Below are positions 1 to 10,685 of a DNA stretch of 64,000 nt, in pieces; the stretch's first letter is position 1, and every line of letters begins with the position of its first letter. The position numbers and the translations under genes are program-made. The DNA lies in the NCBI RefSeq assembly GCF_032854445.1, contig NC_088307.1, forward strand, positions 21,760,001-21,824,000, written 5' to 3'. A model generated the notes under the pieces. It saw nothing but the letters and a program-made list of their open reading frames with translations. It made no database searches and had not been told where the DNA came from. This DNA is from Liolophura sinensis (lineage: Eukaryota > Mollusca > Polyplacophora > Chitonida > Chitonidae).

Positions 1-276
1 GCGTTCAAATCTAATTTTCAAAATGTGACTTAATGTGAGTAAAAACTCGCTAATGTTTTTGTAATCCGGCTTTGGACAACATGAAATGTATGATTTGCAA
101 AACTTTTTCTCAAATAACGGTAATCCCCGTTCATACAGTGCGATTAGTAGTAATAGCGAATTTATCAAAATTGAAACTTTATAAAGGACGTAATCGCTTA
201 ACATTCCTCGCTTACACAAATCAGTTCCAAAGTCGTGTAAAAACTGCTGTTACGCTGCAGTGCTCGGGTTACCTAC

Positions 277-371
277 CGGTTCGCTTTACAAAGAAAACAA
301 TACAAAAACAGTTGGGAAAAAGAGTAGTCCGCTTGAACTTGTTTTGGGCGGGAAAATGTCAGCGCGGCCAT
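277..371 (-). CDS. Candidate first coding exon of a gene leaving the left edge
   Basis: On the minus strand an ATG at 371 sits in a strong Kozak context (AACAATGG) and opens 31 codons (MAALTFSRPKQVQADYSFSQ...). These run into a good donor, CCG|GTAGGT, just before an in-frame TAG, so the exon would end in phase 2 at 277. A TTTTCCCGCC string at the start of the frame resembles an E2F site. The rest of the gene would lie left of the window, so neither family nor acceptor can be checked. A longer + strand open frame (72-398) overlaps it and shows no protein-like feature. It could also be chance in a slightly GC-richer patch. Confidence 0.2.
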
Positions 372-412
372 TGTTGGGGAATTTTGGTCGAAAAGTAGAT
401 CCGAGAGTTGAC

Positions 413-760
413 GTTATCTGATTGTATTAGTGACATACAGGAGGATACATGATGCGAATGTCGTCGTTATCTGATTGTATTAGTGACATGCAGGGGGATA
501 CATGATGCGAATGTCGTCGTTATCTGATTGTGTTAGTGACATGCAGAGGATACATTATGCGATTGTCGTTGTTATATGATTGTATTAGTGACATACAGGG
601 GGATACATGATGCGAATGTTGTCGTTATCTGATTGTATTAGTGACATGCAGGGGAATACATGATGCGAATGTTGTCGTTATCTGATTGTATTAGTGATAT
701 GCAGGGGATACATGATGCGAGTGTCGTCGTTATCTGATTGTATTAGTGACATACAGGGAG
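413..760. repeat. 53-bp tandem repeat, about 6.5 copies
   Basis: Head-to-tail units of about 53 bp start with GTTATCTGATTGTATTAGTG, at about 413, 466, 519, 571, 624, 676 and 728. They differ by a few substitutions and 1-bp indels (GACATACAG/GACATGCAG; ACATGATGCGA/ACATTATGCGA). There are no unique spacers between units, so it is a minisatellite and not a CRISPR-like array. The last unit is cut short near 760. Confidence 0.93.
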
Positions 761-1446
761 AGAAACATCACGAAGAAAGGAAGACTCTGTTCTTTTTATT
801 TGCGAAAAGAAAGATGCAAGTACACGGCAATAAAAATGCAACCGTTCCAACATTAAATTGATAATGCCATTGTCTCCATTCACTGTCTGGTTCAAATTTA
901 AAAATCTGGGCAAAATATAAATTTCTCCCGAGCTTTCTTGTTCTTGTCTTTTTATTCATATTTGGAAGGGAAATGACTGAACTAAAAATGCAAAGAGCAT
1001 GTACTTGCAGTTGAATGAACGTTGATTGGATGAAAAGAGCCTACACACTGATAGTAGACTTGGAACAATAACAAAAACAAATAAGTTCTTCAAATGGCAT
1101 AATTAATATATCCAGGACATGTATCTTTTTCATTAGTATAATTTTATTTTACGAAGGGTATCTTTGTTGTATTTCTACAATAATGTATATTAAACTTATG
1201 TCATATATTTTGTTTGTGTTATTGCAAACCCCTTGCTAAAATACAAATAAACGCTTGTTTTGATATAAAAAATAAGTCATATCTGTGTTTCCTTTCCTTG
1301 AGTACCAAACAGTTTCAGTTTTTCTTATCCGCTGTATTTTTGCGACCAGAATTTTGTTCGTCCTCGGTTTTTTTTTTCGTTCATATTTTGGCGTCCAATT
1401 TTCGGAAACACCGTAGCCAGTCACGGAATTGTACCGTATTGCTGTA
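761..1446. other. Intergenic, AT-rich, nothing recognised
   Basis: Short open frames on both strands (for example 768-959 minus and 1214-1555 plus) are biased to F, L and K from homopolymer runs. They lack domains, signal peptides or splice context. I see no gene, RNA or repeat here. Confidence 0.6.
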
Positions 1447-1679
1447 CAAGGTGTCCCAGAAGTCGTGCACCATCCTGATTTTCATTTTTTTTCTCTTTTT
1501 CAGATTTAATACTGATTTTAAATTTTTTCTCTCTTTGAGAGTTAATTATGGCTAATAAACTAACAGTACAAGAAAGAGTTGAATTGGTTTTTATGTTTGA
1601 AGAGATGGGGCAACACACCGCTCTGTAGCTCAAGCATTGAACCTCAACCTGGATGGTGCGCGACTTCTGGGACACTCTG
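1447..1679 (+). mobile_element. Tc1/mariner-like non-autonomous element with transposase start relic
   Basis: Near-perfect terminal inverted repeats of about 29 bp bound the element. The left end reads CAAGGTGTCCCAGAAGTCG and the right end, reversed, reads CAGAGTGTCCCAGAAGTCG. Both ends are flanked by TA (1445-1446, 1680-1681), the target duplication of the IS630/Tc1/mariner superfamily. Inside, an ATG at about 1549 opens MANKLTVQERVELVFMF, which resembles the N-terminal helix-turn-helix start of transposases. A one-base loss then shifts the frame to a stop, although the next frame still reads THRSVAQALN. The catalytic DDE region is deleted. It is a dead, MITE-sized derivative. Confidence 0.8.
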
Positions 1680-2738
1680 TACAATAACCGTGAAATAACC
1701 GCCAAGGAAAGCTTGTCGGCTATAAAAAAAAAAGATTATCGTGCAAGTCACACAGCATTTTAACTTCAACTGCTGGAAATTCAACTCACTACCTTGCGTT
1801 TTCCATTCAAAACCGGAAATAGAGAAGAAACGAAAAAAAAACCCGACCGGAGATTGACCTTCACACAGGCGAACACTCGCGTGTCGCTTGAAACAGACTG
1901 AGGTGTTGATGAATTGATTTCACAGGTTGTTATCTTAATAGGTTATAGCTTATTGATCACATGTTATCGATTATGCAATCATCATAGGACCCGGGAAGCT
2001 GTGGCGTAGACATCAGTCAAGGCGTGCTACATGTGAAAACTGGCGTTCCGACACCGTTTCATCCTGGAACAGTCTACGACTCTCAGAAGGTGTGATAACG
2101 TGTTAGGAGCTGAAGGAAGAGATTTTATCCAAGGGGCACAACCGTATTTCTCACAAAAAAACAGGGTAAACATTAGCCACCGGGCGTAAAAAATGATTAC
2201 CCTTTGTAACAGAGGCAAGCATAATGAGTTGTGAACGACGCCCGCCGTGTGGAGAACGTTGCAGAAGTGTCGTATTTGGACGAACTGTTGTGATCGGCGA
2301 GGTGAAAATACCGATGTGTCTGCCTGTGGCCATTGCTTTTCGATTCTGTAATTGGATACGAACGAAGGGCGAAAGTCACGTTCACGTTTTCCCATGCCAA
2401 ATACTGCACTAGTTTAGACTAATCGGTAAAAAAGAAACTCAACTTCTTCTATCGCAATCAATTTGGGAGTCAAAAGTATTGACGAGACGAATCTTAAACG
2501 GTTCGGTATTGTAGAAAACTTCTTGCTCTGGTAGTGACCCAAGGGAAGATGCCTCGTATTTGTTCTTCCATTATTCACATTATCATATAATCAGGTCTAA
2601 TCATCTGAACAACCCTTTGAGCGTAACAAATCAAAAACTCTTAAAAGGCGATGGATCAGACTGTGTACGCGATAATTCTCAAATGTGAAATTTGTGATGA
2701 AATATACCAAAGCCAGCAATAGTTTTTTTCGAAATATT
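1680..2738. other. Intergenic, no supported gene
   Basis: A slightly GC-richer patch (2020-2410) is open on both strands at once (minus 2027-2395, 122 codons; plus 2224-2412, 62 codons). Neither translation has a recognisable domain, signal peptide or convincing splice sites. It may be part of an untranslated or ancient repeat sequence. Nothing else is seen. Confidence 0.5.
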
Positions 2739-2864
2739 ATATTTATTTATTTATTTGATTGGTGTTTCACGCCGTACTCAAGAATATTTCACTTATACGA
2801 CGGCGGCCAGCATTATGATAGGAGGAAACCGGGCAGAGCCCGGGGGAAACCCACGACCTTTCTC
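2739..2864 (-). mobile_element. SINE-A copy, 5' truncated
   Basis: It reads from the (ATTT)n tail through GATTGGTGTTTCACGCCGTA to the central AAACCGGGCAGAGCCCGGGG block and stops there, so the tRNA-like head is missing. 5' truncation is typical of reverse-transcribed elements. Open frames here are SINE-derived. Confidence 0.85.
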
Positions 2865-3134
2865 AACCTTGCTTTATTCATTTTCCATGTGTTGTATTAA
2901 TCCCTCTCGATTGCATGTTATTTGTGTTATTTCATTTACACATCAGTACCTAAACTGTTAAATTATATTTCTTTAGAGAAAGGACTAATAAGTTGTTCGA
3001 ACTTGTTCCCATTCCTGTAGTATAGTGTGCAATAAAATACGTTCAATTCAATTCAATTCAATTCGAGGGTGGATCTATTATAGCAAAAGCCTTGTTTAAC
3101 ACTATTCCATTCGCACTACAGAATTAAATGACAC

Positions 3135-3379
3135 TGAGTAAGGCGTCATACCCATGAGCCTCTCACCAATGCGGTCGCTGTGAGTTCAAGTCCAGCTCAT
3201 GTTGGATTCCTCTCCAGCCGTACGTAGGAAGGTTTGTCAGCAACCTGCGGATGGTCATGAGTTTCTCAGGGGCTTTGTCCGGTTTTCCTCCCACCATAAC
3301 ACTGGCCGCTGTCGTATAAGTGAAATATTCTTGAGTACGGTGTAAAACACCAATCAAATAAATGAATAAATAAATAAAA
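3135..3379 (+). mobile_element. SINE-A copy, nearly full length
   Basis: The copy runs from the tRNA-derived region (box-B-like GAGTTCAAGTCCAGC) through the body to GTGTAAAACACCAATC and an (AAAT)n tail. The minus-strand open frame 3163-3357 is antisense SINE and is not a gene. Confidence 0.88.
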
Positions 3380-5289
3380 GAAATGAATTAAGGCTTCACA
3401 GGATTTTGAAGACATTGTGATCGTTCTGAAATGCTACCAATCGCACGAAACAGAAAATGTCGTATTTTCCATCTAGGTTTATACACAACTTTGCTCTGAG
3501 CTGCACACCAGTGATTACGTTGCAGTGTTTGTAGTCCTCCAAATCTGTAAAACACAGCTGTATTGATCTTGGAATAATGAATTCCATTTAAAGCTTCAAC
3601 CCTCTGTTTCCATAGAATCTCATGCTAATTCCTTTGCCTTCGGCTTTTGCTTTTCCGCTTGGCGAGTTTTGATACGATCTTGACATTTCGCCCCATGTTT
3701 CCCAAACCTAATCACGTGCTACTATTACATTACATAAGATAGAAGGAGACCAACCCTTGCTCCTGTGTTGATTCATTGGTAATACATGTAAATAAAACAC
3801 GTCTGACATCAATTACGCTTTTTCTCCAAAGCTCTATTATCTTTCCTGCCTAGATTATAAGTCAATCAAGGGCATTATATGGTTAGAACCGTCTCCAATT
3901 GATAGAGGACTTGGATATAGATTTGTGCATACCTTACTTGTCATCCCGGTGAGTATATCGGTGAGTTGGGCGTTGAGTGCGGAACATAGCTATACAAAAT
4001 AACAGCTGCGTGACCAACTGTGCATTATTACTCAATTTACACACCCCGCGTGCACCGGTCACTATAAAATGCGGATTTATCTGGAGAGCGGAAATACGCA
4101 CGCCGATCAATTCTCGGACGACAGTGGCACCGTGGCAGCTGCAAGCCATTTAACTGATCCGGTTCACTTCATAACAAGGTTCGGAATGTAGCCACAAATG
4201 TAATTACTCCGTGTGGAAATGGCAATAATCGGACGTCAACCTCATCTCGTGGCGTCCACAAATACTAATGTCCTGTACAGAGCGGAAACTCCTGGCAGCT
4301 GAATGCTGGTGTAAACTTGACATCCTGAAATCGTTCAGACATGAAATGTGATGAGGAGCTAACGAGCATAACAGACGAGCAACCTTACAACATTGGGCTG
4401 ACTGCACGAGGACTCTGTGAACGAGAAGATGAAAGATCCTGTCTTCACCAACGTTGTATGAAAATACAGATTTCACTTTGTCTCAATACCAGTAACTCAG
4501 TAACATGATTTAACACTGATGCGGTATATCTCATTACATGAGTGTGAATGTATACAACCTCTCTTTGCAAATTATGTAAAAAAAAATGTCTTTCCACATG
4601 TTTTTAGTCAGGAGAAACATGGCGAAAAGAAGTGAATATTAATTAAGGTATGTACCTAGACGAGAAGATGTTCTCATGCTTCTAATACTTTTAGGTGCAT
4701 ACACATAAGGCTATATACAAGGATGTGTAGAATGATGCGCTATGCGTCAAAAATTTCTTTTTTCAGAGCATTGAAACAAAAAAGAATAATGTTTGGTCCT
4801 ATGATTTATATATGGCTAAAAGCCGCTGTTCATCTTTTTTTCACTTAATGTGTATCATGATTTCGCCAAGCACGCAATTTGCTAGCATATTTTGCTGTAC
4901 CGTTATAATCCCTCTTTGACTGGTATTCAGAAGTGCCCGAAGCAACCTCAGTTAGGTGTACACACTGTCAATGATAACGAGTTAGTTAACTACAAGTTCG
5001 TGCAAATTTTGTCAATAAATGCGTTTGGTAACGATGTAATAATTTGTTATTTGCCAGAGAAATGCCATAGAGAGATACATTATTCCCAAGGCGCGTGTGT
5101 TTACGAGATTATTCAAAGTCTTTTCACATTGCCGTTGAAAGAAATACATTTCTGGGGTGGATAGTGCATCAAGGCCTCTTTCAGACCAATAAAACACAAA
5201 AAAGGATATTCCATCGTATGATTTAGTTATGGGGCAGGGTGGGGCAAATCAGTGTATTTTGTAGTGCATGGGCGAGTGTATGTACAATA
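3380..5289. other. Intergenic, nothing recognised
   Basis: About 1.9 kb of single-copy-looking sequence. Open frames at 3396-3587, 3934-4149 and 4204-4476 (minus) and 4892-5164 (plus) have mixed composition and no domain, repeated motif or signal peptide. The block 3930-4480 is less AT-rich than its surroundings, and I cannot exclude an untranslated exon. No tRNA or TIR element is seen. Confidence 0.5.
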
Positions 5290-5537
5290 TTTGATTTGAC
5301 TGGTGTTTTACGCTATACTCAAGAATATGTCACTTATACGACGGCGGCCAGCATTACGGTGGGGGGAAACTAGGCAGAGGCCAGTGAAAACTCACGACAA
5401 TCCGCAGGTTGCTGGAAGACCTTCCCACGTACGGCCGGAGCTTCAGTTGAACTCACAACGCTATCGACCTCATCGGTGAGAGGCTCCTAGGTCCTTGCGC
5501 CGCGCTGGCGTGCTAACTATCTCGGCCATGGAGGCTC
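5290..5537 (-). mobile_element. SINE-A copy, nearly full length
   Basis: TTTTACGCTATACTCAAGAA, CGACGGCGGCCAGCATTACG, the central body, the reversed box-B-like region and the head end CGGCCATGGAGGCTCC are all present in order. The tail end points left. Confidence 0.88.
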
Positions 5538-5984
5538 CTATATATACAATAATTTTTTTTATACATAATTTTTATTAATTTTATAGGATTTTCAGGGTAA
5601 GTCAGGTAATTAATTTAATGTTTTATGGATAATTTTCATTGCTGTATAGAGCCGTCGATGTCAAAATGCATCGCGGTGATTTTCTCCACACTGCAGTAAA
5701 GCGACGACGTCACCTCCCATAGGGACGTCACCACGATGTCGCAACGTCGTAAAACTCGAAACCTGGTGTTGAAAGGCTCTGTTAGAAATTTATCAAGGGA
5801 ATTCCAGTAAGTGATTGTCGTGCCAAAAATATCTTTAGATGTATCAGGAAAGCCTATACCTACCTCTAGCGGAGTGGTGTGTTAATATAAATCATTAATG
5901 AATGTATTGGTGGCTTATGTTGTTCTAATAAGAGTTTTATCTTACATTTCACCTCATTGGAACTTAAGACCGCGGCAGAGTCGG

Positions 5985-6250
5985 TGACAGCTGAGTTGGT
6001 ACGCATATAGGACGTACACCACAGAGAGAAAAAACAGAGAAATGACGAGAGTGTAATAGCTGGTAAATGGTCACATGGAACCGACAAAATACGGCCTCTT
6101 GTCAGTTTACCTCAGTTAAATTTACCTCAGTTAAAATTTTCATTTAAATGCAAAATTAGTTGCAAATTACACGTCCCCACCCCCACCCCTAACACCACAG
6201 CTTAAGCAGAAGTAGGTAAAAAAAGAATGCAGTGATATTAATAGCATGCT
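5985..6250. repeat. Dispersed repeat family R1, copy 1
   Basis: Two other regions share its ordered strings: 30540-30800 and 39740-40000. Shared landmarks are GGTCACATG...CGGCTTCTTGTCA, then CTTACCTGAGTT-like, then GGCTTAA...GGTAAAnA and AATGCAGTGATnTTAAT. The order is the same in all three, and internal lengths differ. No inverted ends or coding capacity are visible, so I leave it unclassified. Confidence 0.55.
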
Positions 6251-6419
6251 ATTAGCCTTGACCCTGGGGAGAATCCCTTGGATGCTTGAGGATCACTGGT
6301 GAGTTGTATGACGAAGGTGAGTGGGCTTCGCTCTAAACGAATTCATAAGTCGTATAAGTGTTCAGTATGGCGAAAAACATCAATTATCTAAATAAATCAA
6401 CGAACCGTTCTGAATATTT

Positions 6420-7440
6420 ATCACTATACGCCGACCAGTGTATCACTATATGCCGACCAGTTTATCATTACATGCCAACCAGTGTATCACTATTTGCCGA
6501 CCAGTGTGTCACTATACGTCGACCGGTGTCTCTTTATATGCCCATAAGCCTATCGCTATATGTCCACCGGTGTGTCATTATATGCCAACCAGTGCATCAC
6601 TATACGCCGAACAGTGTGTCACTATATGCCGAACAGTGCATCACTATATGCCGAACAGTGTGTCACTATATGCCGACCAGCGTGTCAATGTGTGCCGACC
6701 AGTGTATCATTATATGCCAACCAGTGTGTCACTATATGCCGACCAGTGTGTCACTATATGCCGACCAGGGCATCACTATATGCCGAACAGTGTGTCACTA
6801 TATGTCGAGCAGCGTGTCAATGTGTGCCGACCAGTGTATCATTATATGCCGACCAGTGGATCACTGTATGCCCACCAGTGTATCACTATATGCCGAAAGT
6901 ATGACACTATACGTCGACCGGTATATCACCATGTGCCGACCAGTGTGTCACTATATGAAGACCAGTGTACCACTACATGCCTATCAGAGTGTAACTACAT
7001 GCGAACCAGTGTATCACTGTATGCCGACCAGCGCATCACTATGTGCCGGCCAGTGTGTCACTATACGTCGACAGGTGTATAACTATATGTCGACCAGTGT
7101 ATCATTATATGCCGATCAGTGTGTCACTATAAGTCGACAAGTGTGTCATTATATGCCTACCCGTGTGTCACTATGTGTAGACCAGTGTGTCATTATATGC
7201 CTACCAGTGTGTCGCCATATGCCGACCAGTGTGTCGTTATATGCCTACCAGTGTGTCACTATATGCCGACCAGTGTGTCACCATGTGTCGACCGGAGTGA
7301 CAGTATATGCCGACCAATGTGTCACTATATTCCGAACGGCGTGCCATGATATGCCGATTATATGCCGACCAGTGTGTCGTTATATGCCGACCAGTGTTTC
7401 ACTATTTACCGACCAGTGTGTCACTATGTGCATTATCACT
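6420..7440 (+). repeat. 22-bp minisatellite, about 46 copies, open in all three + frames
   Basis: Tandem units of 22 bp centre on CACTATATGCCGACCAG. Because 22 is not a multiple of 3, each reading frame cycles through the same three phases every 66 bp. The unit has no stop in any phase, so all three plus frames stay open over long stretches. The longest is 375 codons, 6358-7485, beginning with a 28-residue non-repeat leader. The product would be a 22-residue periodic peptide (cores ITICRPV, HYMPTSV, SLYADQC). I see no signal peptide, promoter or splice evidence. The openness is explained by the repeat unit, so I annotate it as a minisatellite and not a gene. Confidence 0.9.
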
Positions 7441-8571
7441 ATCTGCAGGTGTCAGTTTTATATTTGTGCTGATAATCTCGCGTAAGATTGAAGTTTTGTC
7501 CGCTAAGGCCAGTTTTGCAAGTATGACGTAACTTATGTCAGCCGTGACTGTCAGGTAATCCACCTTGTGTATCACTATATGTCATTCAGCGCACTTTATC
7601 ATTTCTGGATTTTTCTTAATGCCTTAAGAGGGGATTTAACCCCTGACCTGGTATGAACGTTCTGACCACAAAGCGTAACCCTCCCATGCCTCGGAAATGC
7701 CTTGTGTGATAACGACAAGAGCGTGCAGTCATCGGAGGTCTACAGGGCTTAGACTGTTCACCTCACACAGCATCGATATGTTAATCATTCTTCAGACTAC
7801 AGGCGGGACTGACACGAGCCGAAACCACGGAGAATCATCGATCAGAAAGGATTTATGCGCTTGTCGGAACTGTCTTCATATCTCGGCATCTCTCGTAAAT
7901 CGTCGTCGTTTGTAACGGAGATTGATCGCCAAACGATTGAAACTGACGGCGAAATCATCGAACAACTTAACGCGAGATCACGCGAGGTCACGAGACTCGA
8001 ACTTGTATTAATTATCTTTATTGCATGGGTCAGAAGAAGTCAAGATAAACACTTCTCAAATATTCGTTTCTCTCTCTCGGGCACCCGTCGAAATAGCGGA
8101 AATAATTTCACGCGGTCCCGATCTCGCCTAGGTGAGGACGTCTTTGTCAGATTTGCCTGATCAACCCACTACTTCTTGAGGTCGACTGAAATTCATCTCC
8201 ATCAGCGAAGACGAAATGGATCAACTAAGGAATATAGCGTGCACAGGTCGGACTTCTCGGTAGTTCTTCATTCTAATCTTGGTTATGATCCTGTTCACTT
8301 CAAAACAATTTTCTTAATGCTGTCTTGAAGATTTTTTCTGTACCCTCTTACAAAATAAGATTACTCCAAATGACAAAATATTTTATTTTCCTAATAGAGC
8401 ACAAGCATGGCACTTGAATGCACTTTCCTTACATTTATGGCTAAGTGGCGTCCATTTTTTTATATGGGGTGATATTTTTTTGTAATAAAGCTTATCAAAC
8501 TCCGTTTGCCATTTTCAATCGGAGAAAACACGGAAGCAGAATGTAAAGTAATATGTTAAGTAAGAAAAAAG
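7441..8571. other. Intergenic with one weak + strand open frame
   Basis: An open frame at 7855-8160 (101 codons, MRLSELSSYLGISRKSSSFV...) has a balanced, hydrophilic composition and is not in any repeat I can recognise. It has no domain, a weak start context and no clear splice sites. Probability of being coding is low. The rest (8161-8571) is AT-rich and featureless. Confidence 0.35.
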
Positions 8572-8883
8572 CGGCAGATCCAGGATCAATCCTGTCACAC
8601 TTAAGACTTTAAAAGAGGACGTTATAACTTCCTCGCTTGGCGTTCAGCATGAAGGGGATAGTGCAATGACTGGTTGACCCGTATCAGTATAATGGCTCGG
8701 GCAGGGCGGCTAACTTGCCTTCGTTAAGTCGTCTCAGTGAAGCAGCACTAGATAAAAGAGCGGTGGAAATGCGTCCTGCAGCAAGGAGACACATCACATA
8801 CACCCTAAAGACTCCTTCGTTGTCATATGACTGAAAAATTGTTGAGTACGACGTTAAACCCCAAGCACTCACTCTCTTACTCG
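8572..8883 (+). mobile_element. SINE-B copy
   Basis: The copy contains GATCCAGGATCAATCCTG (box-B-like remnant), TTCCTCGCTTGGCGTTCAGC, the body GTATCAGTATAATGGCTCGG and the tail ACGTTAAACCCCAAGCACTC. It aligns end to end with the copies at 43205-43565 (minus) and 54400-54690 (plus). Confidence 0.85.
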
Positions 8884-9159
8884 CTTGCCGTACCGTAGTA
8901 CGTCCAGCATGAATGTACAACTCTTAAAGGGAATGTTGGGTAGGATAAAATTTTCGCACCCCATTGCTGAAAAAAAAAGTAATTGGATTACTGTTGAAAG
9001 ATGGTTTACCAATGCTGACTTTGACATATTACATTTCGGGCGATTCAGGGAATCGGTGGATATCTAAAATAAGGTAGGGTTCGAGGCGTTTTTGTTTTGA
9101 GTGAAATTGTCTACGTGAAAGTCAATATGACCGAAGCTGGGCGTTACGGTGGGAATGTC
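8884..9159. other. Intergenic, nothing recognised
   Basis: A 60-codon open frame (8885-9067) begins in the SINE-B tail and has no supporting features. Confidence 0.5.
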
Positions 9160-9310
9160 CATCTTATCTTTGGAGTTGCAGTAATGACGCTAAGCCTAAA
9201 CAAGCCCGTCATACGTGCGTCGCACACGCTCCAAAGATTAAGCTTTAGTCGTGACAGCGTTGTAAAGTGAGCACAGAGGGCTACACTTGCGCTGCAATGA
9301 GTAAGGTGAT
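9160..9310 (-). mobile_element. Element D fragment
   Basis: Read on the minus strand it contains the element D landmarks CTTTGGAGC and GGCTTGTTTAGGCTTAGCGT seen at 52850-52900 and 57960-58000. Only one terminal portion remains. Confidence 0.5.
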
Positions 9311-9764
9311 AACTAGACTGGGCGATAAATATGTTAGAACAATCTGTGGGAAATGCATATGAGAGTTACCTCCCTTGAACTAGAAAACTGCAAGTGGCGA
9401 GTTCTTCGCCAGGCAAAAAAAGATAGACAGAGAAGTTCCATTTTCAAACAAAATGAAACAATCAACAAACAATGATCTTCAACCATTTAATGCACGTTTT
9501 AGTCTTTAATTTAATAATACATTTTAAAACAAATCAAATTAAACTTAACCCAGTTTCAATACACTTTCCAACTTTAATATAAGGTAATATTATAATCATT
9601 TTTTCCTTCTGGTTTTCACAATATGTTTCGTATCTACCAGTCAGGAAAGGAATGGACAGGCCGGGGGATATTCACCTAGGTTTATCAAAATGACTTTCCG
9701 CTGAAGTAAACCAACTTTAAACGACACAGTTTTCATGTAAAAGAAAATAAATTGCAGCTCCCCG
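9311..9764. other. Intergenic, AT-rich, nothing recognised
   Basis: Poly-A/T rich with no open frame that escapes chance expectation, apart from the 3' part of a minus-strand frame (9641-9940) that runs into the SINE head next door. Confidence 0.5.
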
Positions 9765-9960
9765 GGGCTCAGACGGCCAGAGCTTTGGCTAATTTTGACT
9801 GTCAGGCTTTCGCCAATAAGGTTGCGAGTTCGAATCCACCTCTCGCAGTTCGTGAAAACAGGCCATCGATTACGCCGTTTGCGGAGTGTAATTAGCTTTG
9901 AAGACAAGTTATCTTCATTGTACATATATGTTTGATACAAGTGGGAAAGTTCGCGCGTAA
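9765..9960 (+). mobile_element. tRNA-derived SINE head, other family (SINE-C)
   Basis: GGTTGCGAGTTCGAATCCAC is a good box B, preceded about 40 bp upstream by CTCAGACGGCCAGAGCTTTGG, which could be a box A. The following GAAAACAGGCCATCGATTAC differs from SINE-A and SINE-B. A similar head (CAGGTTCGAATCCAACC...CACACCTGGCCGTTTTGG) is at 63030-63080, which suggests a shared family. Confidence 0.45.
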
Positions 9961-10035
9961 CTTCCCAAAGGTCAGTGCTTTACCCCGGACACTCTCTTTT
10001 ACTCAAATCGTAATACTGAGCACCACGGTATAATT

Positions 10036-10085
10036 ATTAATTTATTCATTTGATTGATGTTTACGCTGTATTAAAGAATATTACC
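10036..10085 (-). mobile_element. SINE-A tail fragment
   Basis: TTATTCATTTGATTGATGTT followed by TACGCTGTATTAAAGAATAT matches the tail and the final body segment only. Confidence 0.6.
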
Positions 10086-10189
10086 ACGGTACATGTGTAT
10101 AAGTAAAATTTTATTGATTATACATGGCGCTAAAGAACAGTTACTAATTTTGATTGAACTCAGACCAGTTCAATCGAATTAGTTTGCAT

Positions 10190-10262
10190 GCATGAATGTT
10201 TGGATTTTACCTCATACTGAACAATTCATATGGCGACGAAGTGTCATTAGGTGTGTACACAT
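10190..10262 (-). mobile_element. SINE-B, 3' part of a copy split by an LTR element
   Basis: The reverse strand matches the 3' body of SINE-B (compare GTACACACACCTAATGACTC at 46500). The copy resumes at 11467 after the LTR insertion, and ACAT is duplicated at the junction. Confidence 0.7.
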
Positions 10263-10264
10263 TG

Positions 10265-10567
10265 TTACAACCCAAACGACCTATCTCCTTCTAGTTTCCT
10301 TTCCCTTTCCTTCAGTTCTAACGCCTTCAATTTTATTGCAGTGGAATCATCGCCCTCAGGCCTGTACACATCTAATGCACTTTCATCAAACTCCTGTAAT
10401 TCTACCAAACATTTAGCAATACTAAACTGCATATCTTTCTTACGTAAGGATCTTTTGATATTAAGATTCAGGTACTTGCTTAAAGCATACAAATCATTCT
10501 TATTTAACACATCAAAAATGTCCTGATCTGGCGCTTCCATAAACTCGTCGGGCTTAAAATCCGACAT
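10265..10567 (-). pseudogene. gag: Truncated gag N-terminus of the LTR element
   Basis: An ATG at 10567 opens 100 codons. Residues 1-16 are acidic (MSDFKPDEFMEAPDQD). They are followed by LNKNDLYALSKYLNL and KRSLRKKDMQ, a SAP-like helix pattern that I associate with N-termini of metazoan Gypsy gag proteins. A charged ELKERERKLEGD helix comes next. The frame then runs directly into the residual 3' LTR end and stops there. Capsid and zinc-knuckle regions are absent. The frame is intact over what remains, so the deletion is not necessarily old. Confidence 0.7.
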
Positions 10568-10665
10568 GATGAATAAAATCTGCTGGCAAAATTTACTACA
10601 AAGTCAAAGACTAGAAAAATGACACAACTTTCTCAAAATCCTTTCAATTCCAATTCAAATTCACT

Positions 10666-10682
10666 TCCCGGATGAGCCCCCA
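10666..10682 (-). other. Primer binding site of the LTR element
   Basis: TGGGGGCTCATCCGGGA lies three bases after the LTR end. It resembles primer sites of the tRNA-Pro type, with one base differing from the commonest form. It fixes the orientation of the element. Confidence 0.7.
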
Positions 10683-10685
10683 ATT

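Noticed and set aside
413-760. CRISPR-like array
   Set aside because: Units are contiguous and nearly identical with no unique spacers, and the genome is eukaryotic.
2027-2412. Overlapping frames on both strands (122 and 62 codons)
   Set aside because: No domain, signal or splice support on either strand; mutual overlap argues for chance.
6358-7485. 375-codon open frame as a repeat-protein gene
   Set aside because: Openness is fully explained by a stop-free 22-bp unit in all three frames; no promoter, signal peptide or splice evidence.
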